A stretch of 64,000 bases of DNA from Ekhidna sp051379705 (GCF_051379705.1 NZ_CP179868.1:1922001-1986000), one strand, 5' to 3'. Shown: positions 26,980 through 36,190, counted from the stretch's first letter. Numbers and translations are program-made. Notes: generated by a model from the sequence alone, not told the origin.

Positions 26980-28121
26980 TATGCTTTTACTTTTAGTGTT
27001 TCTTTTACCCTTCTCGCCTTATTCTTCAGCTCATCAATGGAATCATCTGTGATAGTCACATGTCCCATTTTTCGGAAAGGCTTGGTTAGTTTCTTGCCAT
27101 AAAGATGCACATAAACTCCATTCATGCCCAGGCATACTTCCATACCTTCGTATCGTGCATTGCCGGTGAAGCCATCTTCTCCCAGCAGATTTACCATTGC
27201 GGCAGGAGTTATCAATTCGGTTGACCCAAGTGGCATATTCATGATGGCCCTGAGGTGTTGTTCAAATTGGGAAGTCCTGTTGGCTTCTATGGTATGGTGT
27301 CCAGAGTTGTGAGTTCTTGGTGCCACTTCGTTCACCAAAACTTCTCCCTCTTTTGTCAGAAACATTTCCACTGCCAACAACCCCACCAGGTCTAATTTTT
27401 CTATGACATCTTTAGCTAATTCGTAGGCCTTATTTTCAGCTTCTGTAGAAATCTGTGCTGGTGCAAAGAGGAATTCGACCAGATTTTGCTCAGGGTGATA
27501 CGAAAGTTCTACCACCGGAAAACAATTCATTTCTCCGCGTTGATTTCTAGCTACAACAACACTAAGTTCTTTGTCAAAATCAACGAGTTTCTCTAATAAG
27601 CCAGGCTTATCAAATGCTTTATCCAAATCTGCAGCTGTGCGAATCATTTGCACGCCTCTACCATCGTATCCTTCGGTCCCAAGTTTGTTCACCGCTGGAA
27701 GCATCTCTCCATATTTGGCTACATCTTTTGCATCCTCAGTCAGTACAAAGTCAGATGTTGGGATTCTGTTTGCTTTATAAAACGTCTTTTGCTTTCGCTT
27801 ATCTTGAATGAGTTCGATGATTTCAGGTTGTGGATATACGCTCACGCCTTCCGTCTGTAGTTTTTTCAGTGCCGCTACACTAACATTCTCGATCTCAATT
27901 GTAATAAGGTCGAAATTTTTTCCCCAGTCGTAGACTAATTGTTCGTTAGTCAGTTTACCAACTGTAAAATTCCTCACCAGATGTGCACAGGGCGCGTTTT
28001 CATCGGGATCCAAAATTGAAATATCTAAGTTATAATTGATCGCAGACTGGATCATCATTCGGCCGAGCTGGCCACCACCCAGCACGCCAATTTTCAAGTC
28101 AGTAATGTCTTTTGAAGGCAT
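26979..28121 (-). CDS. purK: 5-(carboxyamino)imidazole ribonucleotide synthase
   Basis: PurK makes N5-CAIR from AIR, bicarbonate and ATP. The 380-residue ATP-grasp protein shows GVLGGGQLGRMM near the N-terminus, then KLGTEGYDGRGVQ and NEVAPRTHNSGHHTIEA in the ATP-grasp domain. I chose the ATG at 28119-28121 (MPSKDITDLK); a further ATG at 28148 would add nine residues not expected for the family. It is directly coupled to purE downstream. Confidence 0.96.
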   Translation of the reverse strand: MPSKDITDLKIGVLGGGQLGRMMIQSAINYNLDISILDPDENAPCAHLVRNFTVGKLTNEQLVYDWGKNFDLITIEIENVSVAALKKLQTEGVSVYPQPEIIELIQDKRKQKTFYKANRIPTSDFVLTEDAKDVAKYGEMLPAVNKLGTEGYDGRGVQMIRTAADLDKAFDKPGLLEKLVDFDKELSVVVARNQRGEMNCFPVVELSYHPEQNLVEFLFAPAQISTEAENKAYELAKDVIEKLDLVGLLAVEMFLTKEGEVLVNEVAPRTHNSGHHTIEANRTSQFEQHLRAIMNMPLGSTELITPAAMVNLLGEDGFTGNARYEGMEVCLGMNGVYVHLYGKKLTKPFRKMGHVTITDDSIDELKNKARRVKETLKVKA

Positions 28122-28171
28122 GCGACAAAGATAATCCAGTCGTTCCATCTAAGCTCTATTGATAGATAATG

Positions 28172-28179
28172 TATCTTTA
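28172..28179 (+). promoter_or_regulatory. Candidate -7 element of the 43-aa gene
   Basis: TATCTTTA differs from TAnnTTTG only in the last base and ends 3 nt before the ATG at 28183, so a transcript from it would have almost no leader. Evidence is limited to this match. Confidence 0.3.
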
Positions 28180-28182
28180 ACT

Positions 28183-28314
28183 ATGGCCAAGAAAGAAAAA
28201 ACTGAGCGTAAAAAGAAAGAGGAAGAACCAAAAGAAAAGTTAGATCCTGAGGATGAAAAGGGTGGCTTTCCTGAGGATATTGATTTCAAGAAGTTTTTAG
28301 GTTGCGGAGGGTAA
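28183..28314 (+). CDS. Small charged protein, 43 residues, C-terminal LGCGG
   Basis: ATG at 28183 opens a 43-codon frame ending with TAA at 28312-28314. The first half is a Lys/Glu-rich stretch. The second half reads GGFPEDIDFKKFLGCGG, a compact motif with a single Cys near the C-terminus, which looks conserved rather than random. It stands alone between purK (divergent) and murF-alr (convergent). A TATCTTTA element lies 3 nt before the ATG. From memory, similar tiny proteins ending in a DFKK..LGCG-type motif occur in Bacteroidota, but I cannot assign a role. Confidence 0.6.
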   Translation: MAKKEKTERKKKEEEPKEKLDPEDEKGGFPEDIDFKKFLGCGG

Positions 28315-28428
28315 ATATTTTCGCTGGATTATCCATTTATAGCTTGATACGCTTCATCAACAATTATTGACCAAAGAGGCATAAATATTTTAAGTGTGAC
28401 GGCTCCAATCGGCCTGGTCTTAATTTAT

Positions 28429-30810
28429 TTACTCTGACACAAATATCCGTTTCACGCGATTGCTAACGTTGGTCAAAATCTCATAAGGTATAGTACCCGC
28501 CCAGGTTGCCAACTCCTTAATGCTTGGGCTTGACCCAAACACAATCACTTCATCTCCCTCTCTTACACCTAGTCCGGTTACATCTACCATTGTCATATCC
28601 ATACAAATGTTTCCGATGGTGGGACATAGTTTTTGGTCGATCATGACATTGGCATTTCCATTGCCAAAGATTCGAGAATAGCCATCCTCATATCCGATTG
28701 GAATAATGGCTATTTGGCTATTTCGAGTAAGTTTTCCTTTGCGCGAATACCCAACAGTTTCTCCCTTTTTTAAATCTTGAACCTGAGACACAACCGTTTT
28801 CAATGTGCTGGCATGTCTAAGCTCAAGTTTACCCACAGGATCGAATCCATGAAGGCCGATTCCCAATCGCACCATGTCGAAATGGTACTGAGGCCACCTG
28901 ACCATTCCTGGTGAGTTGAGCGCATGTTTGGTGGGATTATAACCAATAGCAGAGGCAATTTTTGTATAGGCTTTCTCGAAATCATTGGCTTGTGAAACAG
29001 TGAAATCATCCTCTTTAGGTGTATCAGAACTTGAGAAGTGTGTGAAAATTCCTTCAACTTTGACCTTTGGATTAGCTTTCAATATTTCGATTAAATCATC
29101 CAGCTGATCAGTATGGAAACCCAGCCGATGCATACCTGTATCAATTTTTAAATGGACTTTGGGATGCTTGTTTGTGTCCCTTAGCATTCGCCTGAAATGA
29201 GAGATACTAAAAATTTCTGCTTGTAAATCAAACCGCTCGAATTGCTCAAAACTCTCGATATATGGATTCATGATCATGATGGGGATAGTGATTCCATTCT
29301 TTCTCAACTCAATGGCCTCATTTACATAAGCCACTCCCAGCATATTCACTAGCTGATGCTGCAGGAAGTTCGCTACTTCTAATAATCCACTGCCGTACGC
29401 GTTGGCTTTTACCATCACCATTAGCTTGGTGGTGTCATTGATCATAGCACGGTATTGGTTCAAATTATACTGAAGCGCTTCGAAATTAACTTCCAAAACA
29501 GTCCCGTGACTTTTCTCCTCCAGCCGATGAACGACACGTTCTAATTCGAAATTTCTGGCGCCCTTCACAATGATCATCTCCTCCTTAAAATCAGGAAGAT
29601 TGTCCAGCAGATCTCTAGTGCTATTGAAAAATGAAGTCGGTAGAGAAAATGACTGCTTATTGGCGGATATTCTTGGGCCAACTGCTATGAGCCTAGAAAT
29701 ACCCCTCCCCTTTAAGATTTCGTTAATATTTTGATAGAGGTGCTCATCAGATTTTCCAGAATGTATTATGTCCGAGAGGATCAGTGTTCTTTTTTCATTC
29801 TGCTTGTGCGACTCGAGATAGTCAAGAGCTACTTTTAAGCCCGCTTCATCATTGTTGTAGGAATCATCCAGAATGTAGCTTCCATTAATTCCTTTTTTCA
29901 ATTCAAGTCTCATCGGGACTCCCTCGACAAGATTCAAGCCTTTTTGAATCTGCTCTGGTCTCAATCCTAATTCCAAAGCTGCTATTATGCAATGTGTTAG
30001 ATTTTCGAGTTGTGTCTTACTGACAAATTTTGAACCGTATGATGTTTCATTGACCAAAATGCGATTTCTGTCCCAATGCACAGCATAATCAGCATTGCTT
30101 TCACCCCATGTAATCAACTTACTGCCAAGTTTAGATTTAGCTTCCTCGAAGTATCGCATGTCACTTCTACAGATGACTTTTTCTGCAGCCTTGAAAAGTA
30201 GAAGCTTCTCATATAGCTTTTGGATAGAGGAATCAAATCCATCATCATGAGCTTCTCCCAAATTAGTAAATATGCAAAGGGTAGGCTGGATCATATGTTG
30301 CAATTTTTTCATCTCTCCTAGTCTGGAAATTCCTGCTTCAAAAATTCCTACCTCGTGATTATCACCAATTTCCATCAATGATAGGGGCACTCCTACTTGA
30401 GAGTTGTAACTCTTTGGGCTTTTTACTACGTAATACTTTTCAGATAGAATGGTGGATAACCACTCTTTTACCGTTGTTTTTCCATTGCTTCCAGTGATCC
30501 CAACAATCGGAATATCAAATTTTTCTCGGTAGTTTTTGGCAATCTGATGTAACGCTTGAAGGGTATCTTCGACGACCAGAATATTGGCATCTTCGATTTC
30601 AACTTTGGTATCTAAGATGAAATTCTTAACTCCCTTTGCCTGGGCACTATGGATGTAATCATGTCCATCTCGTTTTCCCTTGATAGCTATGAAAACTTCT
30701 TCCAAATGTCCAACTAATGTTCTGGAATCGACAGAAAAACGGCTCACTTCTGAATCGCTAGATAGGTAGATATCTCCGTTGGTTATTTTCTGTAGGCTTG
30801 AGAAAAGCAT
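28429..30810 (-). CDS. murF-alr: Bifunctional MurF ligase / alanine racemase
   Basis: A 793-residue fusion known in Bacteroidota. The N-terminal part (residues 1 to ~425) is UDP-MurNAc-tripeptide:D-Ala-D-Ala ligase, with the ATP loop GSNGKTT at 107-113, GIFEAGISRLGEM and DDSYNNDEAG. The C-terminal part (from ~432) is a PLP alanine racemase, with the PLP lysine Lys468 in VKANAYGSG, the LKIDTGMHRLGF segment, NSPGMVRWP and CMDMTMVDVTG. The two activities supply D-alanine and attach D-Ala-D-Ala to the murein precursor. The start MLFSSLQKITNG is normal. The GNAT gene upstream ends 3 nt before it. Confidence 0.96.
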   Translation of the reverse strand: MLFSSLQKITNGDIYLSSDSEVSRFSVDSRTLVGHLEEVFIAIKGKRDGHDYIHSAQAKGVKNFILDTKVEIEDANILVVEDTLQALHQIAKNYREKFDIPIVGITGSNGKTTVKEWLSTILSEKYYVVKSPKSYNSQVGVPLSLMEIGDNHEVGIFEAGISRLGEMKKLQHMIQPTLCIFTNLGEAHDDGFDSSIQKLYEKLLLFKAAEKVICRSDMRYFEEAKSKLGSKLITWGESNADYAVHWDRNRILVNETSYGSKFVSKTQLENLTHCIIAALELGLRPEQIQKGLNLVEGVPMRLELKKGINGSYILDDSYNNDEAGLKVALDYLESHKQNEKRTLILSDIIHSGKSDEHLYQNINEILKGRGISRLIAVGPRISANKQSFSLPTSFFNSTRDLLDNLPDFKEEMIIVKGARNFELERVVHRLEEKSHGTVLEVNFEALQYNLNQYRAMINDTTKLMVMVKANAYGSGLLEVANFLQHQLVNMLGVAYVNEAIELRKNGITIPIMIMNPYIESFEQFERFDLQAEIFSISHFRRMLRDTNKHPKVHLKIDTGMHRLGFHTDQLDDLIEILKANPKVKVEGIFTHFSSSDTPKEDDFTVSQANDFEKAYTKIASAIGYNPTKHALNSPGMVRWPQYHFDMVRLGIGLHGFDPVGKLELRHASTLKTVVSQVQDLKKGETVGYSRKGKLTRNSQIAIIPIGYEDGYSRIFGNGNANVMIDQKLCPTIGNICMDMTMVDVTGLGVREGDEVIVFGSSPSIKELATWAGTIPYEILTNVSNRVKRIFVSE

Positions 30811-30813
30811 TGC

Positions 30814-31641
30814 CTAAATTATCAATTCCATCTCATATTGATTGACCTCATTTTTAAATCCACATCTGGTAAGAAATGAATCGAATCCTAATTCATCCTC
30901 CGGAATATTCATTATGGTAAGTGACTTTTTCGTCAGGGATTGTGCTTTTCTTAGCAATGCTTCTCCAATTCCTTCATTTCTGTGAGCGCCAGCCACTGCC
31001 AATTGTGAGATTCGACCTAAATGAGGTTGGAAAATCAGATATCCTGAAATGATATCTTTCTCTTTAGCTACAATAACAGTCTCTGCTCCTCTTTTGAGAT
31101 GCTCAGAACTATCAATAAATGATGGCTCGAAATCGACAAAATCAAAATTAACTTCCTCCATTGTTCCTATTCCCACCCTTTCATCTGCTTTTGATTCAAG
31201 AGCACTCGCCATTTTATAACATTTAAAGCGCCGCTTGAAAGTGAATCCAATTTTTTCATAAAGTGAGATCGCGGTTTTGTTGGTTTCCACAACTTCAAGC
31301 AGGATTCGAGCTAAAAATTTTTGCTGAATTCTGGGGATTAGAAATTCATAGATACGTTCAGCAGTTTTCTGATTTCGAAATCCAGGAAGGACTCCTGTGC
31401 CTCCATTATACGCAGTGGGGATTCCTTGATAGATTCCTGAACTGTGGAGAATAAATCCTGTCATCTCATTTCCATCGTAACTACCCGCAGAAATATATCC
31501 GTTCATTAAAAACTTCTTATCAAGGCGATAACTAAATTCTTCAACGCTCGGCTGAAAAGAGACTTCATTGTTGGTAAAGGCTACTTTGAACGTTTTGTAG
31601 AGCGAATCAAAATCCTCTTCTGATAACAGACGTATATCCAT
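30814..31641 (-). CDS. Two-domain GNAT-family acetyltransferase
   Basis: A 275-residue protein with an N-terminal GNAT domain (GTGVLPGFRNQKTAERIYE, then ETNKTAISLYEKIGFTFKRRF) and a second, shorter GNAT domain near the C-terminus (ISQLAVAGAHRNEGIGEALL). The Q/RxxGxG acetyl-CoA loop is well kept only in the second domain (RNEGIG). I use the ATG at 31639-31641 (MDIRLLSEED) rather than the one six codons upstream. It is 3 nt upstream of murF-alr. The acceptor is unknown. Confidence 0.85.
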   Translation of the reverse strand: MDIRLLSEEDFDSLYKTFKVAFTNNEVSFQPSVEEFSYRLDKKFLMNGYISAGSYDGNEMTGFILHSSGIYQGIPTAYNGGTGVLPGFRNQKTAERIYEFLIPRIQQKFLARILLEVVETNKTAISLYEKIGFTFKRRFKCYKMASALESKADERVGIGTMEEVNFDFVDFEPSFIDSSEHLKRGAETVIVAKEKDIISGYLIFQPHLGRISQLAVAGAHRNEGIGEALLRKAQSLTKKSLTIMNIPEDELGFDSFLTRCGFKNEVNQYEMELII

Positions 31642-31739
31642 AAGAATACTTGTAACCAAGGAACTAACCTATCCCTGTTTTATCTTATTACTTCGGTATA
31701 TTAAAATTACGTTTATCTGATCAAAAGGGAAACACTCAT

Positions 31740-32999
31740 ATGCAGCTTAAGTTGGAGGAATGTATAGATCTAGAAATAGTCAAAACCGAAAAGAGGAGAC
31801 TTGAAATATTTCTGGGCGTGCTGTTTTTTGCCCTTTTATTGCTTTTCCTAAACATCACTTTTTTTCCGACTACCATTTCAGAGGTTTTTATTGATGAAAG
31901 AAGCATGAAACTGGGCGTCTACATGTCTGTTAGTTTCATCGTCCTCTTATTTATTTCAAGGTTATTGGTGGGGAAAATTGCGCATTGTGAAAAGCCACTA
32001 CCCGCATGGTACAAATACTACTCTATAACAGTAGATTCTATCGTCCCTTTTGTTTGGCTTTTTTATATCATCAAGTGGGAAGAGAATGCAATTTTCCTTG
32101 ATTCCCCTCTTATTTTTATTTTCTTCCCAATCATCATTGTATCTGCATTGCACTTAAGCTTTTGGCTGAGTTTTCTTAATGGTTTGATAATAGCTACTAT
32201 ATATGCCTTGATTACCTTGTGGACATTTGACAGCTATGATACTTCTTTCATGCTTCCATCCATTGTTTTTTACACAAAAGCTACCATGTTTTTGATAGCT
32301 GGAGTTTGCGCAGGTTTGGTTGCCAAAGAGCTCAATAAGAGACTAACAATTTCGATTAGAACTCAAGAGGAAAGAGATGAGATGGAATCCCTATTTAGTC
32401 AGCAGGTTTCTAAGGAAGTTGTACAAGCGCTAACAGAAGCTGGTGGCGCTAGCTTTAAGATAAAGGCCTCTGTATTATTCCTAGATATTCGAGACTTCAC
32501 TGATCGTGTTCAAAGCCTTTCGCCTGAAGATGTAAACGCTTTTCAAAATCGATTTTTTGGACCAATCATGGATTGCATACATGAAAATGGCGGGATGATC
32601 AATCAGTTGATGGGGGATGGTTTAATGGCTTCCTTTGCTTCAGAAGAGGGTGACGCTCCAGAAAGTGCCTTTAATGCGGCAAGGGATGTTCTTTCAAGAG
32701 TTAGCAAAATGAACAAATCTGAATGGTCTGATGAAATTAAAGTCGGTATCGGGATACATAATGGTGAAATTATTGCCGGAAATATTGGAAACAGTACTCG
32801 ACAACAATTCTCCATTTCGGGGATACCCGTAATTACAGCAGCTCGTTTAGAGCAGCTCACCAAAGAGTATAATTGTACCTGGCTGGTTTCCTCACAATTT
32901 TATGCAGAAGTAAAGCATCTTGCCAAAAATGGAAGCTCTCTGGGAGATGTTAAACTAAAAGGTATCGATCAGGAAATGGAAATCATAAAATTAGCATAA
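31740..32999 (+). CDS. Membrane-bound class III nucleotide cyclase with altered catalytic residues
   Basis: A 419-residue protein with about six membrane helices (residues ~25-200), a short linker and a class III cyclase domain (~225-415). The two metal-binding aspartates are present as Asp249 (LDIRDFT) and Asp293 (MGDGLMASF), and the transition-state Arg is Arg369 (TAARLEQ). Two positions that are normally conserved differ: the base-recognising Lys is Gln289 (INQLMGDG), and the transition-state Asn is Ile365 (IPVITAAR). The product could be an unusual cyclic nucleotide, or the enzyme may be weak or inactive. The stop codon is 1 nt before the ppk1 start, so the two are cotranscribed. Confidence 0.87.
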   Translation: MQLKLEECIDLEIVKTEKRRLEIFLGVLFFALLLLFLNITFFPTTISEVFIDERSMKLGVYMSVSFIVLLFISRLLVGKIAHCEKPLPAWYKYYSITVDSIVPFVWLFYIIKWEENAIFLDSPLIFIFFPIIIVSALHLSFWLSFLNGLIIATIYALITLWTFDSYDTSFMLPSIVFYTKATMFLIAGVCAGLVAKELNKRLTISIRTQEERDEMESLFSQQVSKEVVQALTEAGGASFKIKASVLFLDIRDFTDRVQSLSPEDVNAFQNRFFGPIMDCIHENGGMINQLMGDGLMASFASEEGDAPESAFNAARDVLSRVSKMNKSEWSDEIKVGIGIHNGEIIAGNIGNSTRQQFSISGIPVITAARLEQLTKEYNCTWLVSSQFYAEVKHLAKNGSSLGDVKLKGIDQEMEIIKLA

Positions 33000-33000
33000 T

Positions 33001-34983
33001 TTGAAGCTTTTTGATCGTGACTTAAGTTGGCTTTCATTCAATTATAGAGTACTTATGGAGGCGATGGATTCTGACGTGCCGCTCCTCGAGCGGTTAAGAT
33101 TTATCGCAATCTATTCATCCAATTTAGATGAGTTTTTCAGGGTTCGAGTAGCCAATATTCGAAACATCAAGCAGATAGATAAAAAGAAAATCAACAAGCG
33201 AATTGACTTTAATGCAAAATCATTGCTTGAAGAAATTCATGAGGAGGTACGCCATCAACTAGATGAATATGGTGCAGCGCTAAATACGATTATCGAGAAG
33301 CTGCAGGAAAAAAATCAGGTGATCTGTATGCACGCCGATGAGATCCCCGAAGCGATAAGACCACAGCTACTTCACTTCTTCAAGACTCAGGTATCGGCGT
33401 TTTTACGTCCTATTGAAGTCTCTAAAGACAAACCTCTTTTTCTAGATAATCAAGCAATATACTTGGCGGTACAACTTAAAAATGGAAAAGTTAAGATTGT
33501 CAATATCCCTTCTCAAAATCTTGGCAGGTTCTCATCTTTCAAAGTTGATGACAGAACCTACTACATTTTTCTTGATGATATTATTAGACTCCATTTGGAT
33601 ATTCTATTTCCTGAAAATGAAGTGGTTTCTGCATATTCCATCAAACTAAACAAGGATTCTGACTTACAAATCGATGATGAATTTGAGGGGAATCTCGTGA
33701 AGAAGATAGAAGCGCAAATTCAAAAAAGAAATTTGGGATCCCCATCCAGATTCCTTTTTGATACAGAAATGAATGAGGTGCTGATATCAACCTTGATAGA
33801 AAAATTGAAGCTTATGCCGGAGGATATGATCACCGGAGGACGGTATCACAATCTGAATGACTTTTTCCAAATTGACATCAAGGACTCAGATTTTATCTAT
33901 CCAAATAGATCGGCCGTAAAAGTGTCCGACCTAGAATCCAACAAATCCATATTCGAAAGCATAGAAAAAAAGGATCGATTACTGCATTTTCCGTATCAAT
34001 CCTATGATTACGTTTTGCAGTTCTTCAACGAAGCGGCTACTGATCCGGATGTGAGAGAAATCAATGTAACCTTTTATCGAATGGCTAAGAAATCCTTCAT
34101 AGCTGAAGCTTTGATTAGCGCAGCAAAGAATGGTAAGAAAGTCATTGTTTTCATGGAAGTGAAGGCTCGTTTTGATGAGCAAAACAATCTGGAGTGGGCG
34201 AGAAAAATGCGTGCTGCAGGAGTGAAGATCATTTATAGTTTGCCGGGACTTAAGGTACACGCAAAAGTCGCTCTTGTTAAAAAAGCTGATCAGATGTACG
34301 GCTTCTTTGGAACCGGAAATCTCAATGAAAAGACTTCTGAAATTTATTGCGATCACGGTCTACTATCTAAGAACCCAGAGATAACGAAGGAACTTTCAGA
34401 GGTTTTTCAACATCTTCTCACTCGATACACCCCTCCTCCATTCAAACATTTAATAGTTTCTCAATTTGGAGCTTTAGAAACATTTATAGCTAAGATTGAT
34501 CGCGAGATCCGGCATGCGGAAGCTGGAAGAGAAGCACGATTAATAATTAAAATTAACAACCTTCAGGAATCAGCTTTGATTGAAAAACTCTATGAAGCAG
34601 CCGAAAAGGGTGTTGACGTAAAACTGATCGTAAGGAGTATTTGCTGTCTGGTTCCAAATGAAAACCTTAAAGTGAAGCGGATTGTAGACCGCTATCTGGA
34701 ACATGGTCGTGTTTTTTACTTTCACAATGATGGCGATCAGGAAGTCTATTTGGGATCATCTGATTGGATGAATAGAAATCTTCATAGAAGAATTGAGGTA
34801 AGCTTCCCAATTCTAGAAGATCACCTGAAGCAAGAGATTCTTACCATTCTGAAATTTCAATGGCAAGATGATGTGAAAGGAGTTTGGCTGTCAGAAAAAA
34901 TTGAGAATCTGCGACCTGAACCAAAAATAAATATCAGAGCTCAATCCAGTACCTATGAATACCTACAAAATCAATACGGATAA
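33001..34983 (+). CDS. ppk1: Polyphosphate kinase 1
   Basis: PPK1 makes polyphosphate from ATP. The 660-residue protein has the N-terminal domain (DRDLSWLSFNYRVL), head domain and two PLD-like catalytic domains. The autophosphorylated His is His420 (GLKVHAKVAL), and the second catalytic His is His595 (NLHRRIEVSF). The start is TTG at 33001, one base after the cyclase stop. No ATG is available before the conserved N-terminal motif, so the rare start is probably real. It converges on the PycTM-like gene with a 13-nt overlap. Confidence 0.95.
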   Translation: MKLFDRDLSWLSFNYRVLMEAMDSDVPLLERLRFIAIYSSNLDEFFRVRVANIRNIKQIDKKKINKRIDFNAKSLLEEIHEEVRHQLDEYGAALNTIIEKLQEKNQVICMHADEIPEAIRPQLLHFFKTQVSAFLRPIEVSKDKPLFLDNQAIYLAVQLKNGKVKIVNIPSQNLGRFSSFKVDDRTYYIFLDDIIRLHLDILFPENEVVSAYSIKLNKDSDLQIDDEFEGNLVKKIEAQIQKRNLGSPSRFLFDTEMNEVLISTLIEKLKLMPEDMITGGRYHNLNDFFQIDIKDSDFIYPNRSAVKVSDLESNKSIFESIEKKDRLLHFPYQSYDYVLQFFNEAATDPDVREINVTFYRMAKKSFIAEALISAAKNGKKVIVFMEVKARFDEQNNLEWARKMRAAGVKIIYSLPGLKVHAKVALVKKADQMYGFFGTGNLNEKTSEIYCDHGLLSKNPEITKELSEVFQHLLTRYTPPPFKHLIVSQFGALETFIAKIDREIRHAEAGREARLIIKINNLQESALIEKLYEAAEKGVDVKLIVRSICCLVPNENLKVKRIVDRYLEHGRVFYFHNDGDQEVYLGSSDWMNRNLHRRIEVSFPILEDHLKQEILTILKFQWQDDVKGVWLSEKIENLRPEPKINIRAQSSTYEYLQNQYG

Positions 34984-35594
34984 GGAGACTTGAAGAAAAG
35001 CTCAGCCGCAATAAAACCAAGAATCGCCAATACAAATCCAAACATAAATATGGTGTAGCTCATTCGTAGCAACCGATATTTCTTTCCTAGCACAGCGCCT
35101 AAAAAGTAAATATCTTTTATCATGCTCCCATAGAGATAGTCCGCATCTTTCAGCATTTCTTTCATTCCCCACTGAAAATCTTCGAGCTTCATCCGATGGA
35201 AATTGCCAAAGAATAGCAAGTTCGCTTTCTTTTTTATGATGTCTTCATGCTCAAACTTCCCCTTTGTAACATTCGGTCGTGTAGCTAAAACTGCAAATAC
35301 TATGGTGGTCAAACATACCAGTGTCAGCATCACAGCCGGAATCGTCATGTGTGGATACTCCTCAAGCTTTCGTATCAGCACCGACACCAATACTGAAAGT
35401 ATGATCGAGTTGATGGATATCATGATATTCGCCTTGTTATCAGCAATGGCACTAAGCTCCATGTGATTTTTAGAGGTAGTACGGAACATCGTCTCAATGC
35501 CTCTAGTAGGCGTAAGCTTTTTTGCCTTCTTTACCTTCTTTTTAAGCTTGGCAACCTTTTCTTCGAGTTCTTCTACTTTTTCGCTTTCTTCCAT
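34971..35594 (-). CDS. PycTM-like (DUF5706) membrane protein, Pycsar-effector family
   Basis: A 207-residue protein with a Lys/Glu coiled coil at residues 1-27, the family signature GIETMFRTTSKNH then ADNKANIMISINSI (residues ~32-65), and hydrophobic segments near 60-75, 84-105 and 175-197. This is the transmembrane effector domain known from Pycsar defence systems, where a cyclic pyrimidine nucleotide triggers membrane damage. In many Bacteroidota it is fused behind an HD domain. Here the HD part is the separate upstream gene, which overlaps by 22 nt in another frame. A role in phage defence is plausible but not shown, because HD-linked members are also found away from known defence genes. 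Confidence 0.75.
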   Translation of the reverse strand: MEESEKVEELEEKVAKLKKKVKKAKKLTPTRGIETMFRTTSKNHMELSAIADNKANIMISINSIILSVLVSVLIRKLEEYPHMTIPAVMLTLVCLTTIVFAVLATRPNVTKGKFEHEDIIKKKANLLFFGNFHRMKLEDFQWGMKEMLKDADYLYGSMIKDIYFLGAVLGKKYRLLRMSYTIFMFGFVLAILGFIAAELFFKSPYPY

Positions 35595-36190
35595 GATCTA
35601 AGGCGGTCACGTACCTTTTTTAAATTTTCTTTTACCGCAGCTTCATAGTTCTTTTTCGCATAGTCTGTGAAGAAACAATGCTGATCAAGAAACTCTTGGT
35701 TCATTTGAAGCCATTCATTTTCAGGAATCTTACAAAATTTAGTCGTCTCGATCTCCTGATGCAGTAAGTCTGCTTTCTCAAAATAATCCTGATCAGCCAA
35801 ATGCATCAAATCTGCATCACAAAGAATTTTCTCTAAATTATTTTGCGGGTTTTGCGGCATCTGAGTTGCCATAATACAACCTTCTATGCGTTCAATACTC
35901 TTTGCTGGATAGTTTCTTTCCTTCAGGAATTTACGGGCCATATCAGCACCGTTTTGCTCATGATGCTCACATCCTTTTGTATATCCTAAATCGTGAAACC
36001 AAGCTGCAATCTGTACAATTTCCAAATCTTCGGGAGACAAACATTGCTTCTCGGCAATTTCCTCTGCAGATCCCACCACATCCAACGTATGATTTATCGA
36101 ATGATAGGTCATGTTATCAGGCAGCTGTTTAGAAAGCACCTTAATCGCATAATCCTTTACATCGTTAATAATTGAACTAGAAATCATCAT
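35573..36190 (-). CDS. HD-domain metal-dependent phosphohydrolase
   Basis: A 205-residue protein with the HD-domain ligands His34 (SINHT), His66-Asp67 (WFHDLGY), His76/His77 and the late Asp in LCDADLMHLA. HD phosphohydrolases often hydrolyse nucleotides or cyclic nucleotides. Its end overlaps the start of the PycTM-like gene by 22 nt in a different frame, so the pair is translated together. Together they correspond to the single HD-DUF5706 fusion proteins of other Bacteroidota. The start may be at either of two adjacent ATGs. Confidence 0.85.
   Translation of the reverse strand: MMISSSIINDVKDYAIKVLSKQLPDNMTYHSINHTLDVVGSAEEIAEKQCLSPEDLEIVQIAAWFHDLGYTKGCEHHEQNGADMARKFLKERNYPAKSIERIEGCIMATQMPQNPQNNLEKILCDADLMHLADQDYFEKADLLHQEIETTKFCKIPENEWLQMNQEFLDQHCFFTDYAKKNYEAAVKENLKKVRDRLRSWKKAKK

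Noticed and set aside
32484..34983. Whole cyclase-ppk1-HD-PycTM region as a proven Pycsar defence system
   Set aside because: The operons are convergent, the cyclase has altered catalytic residues, and HD-linked PycTM proteins occur outside defence loci; I kept it only as a candidate finding.
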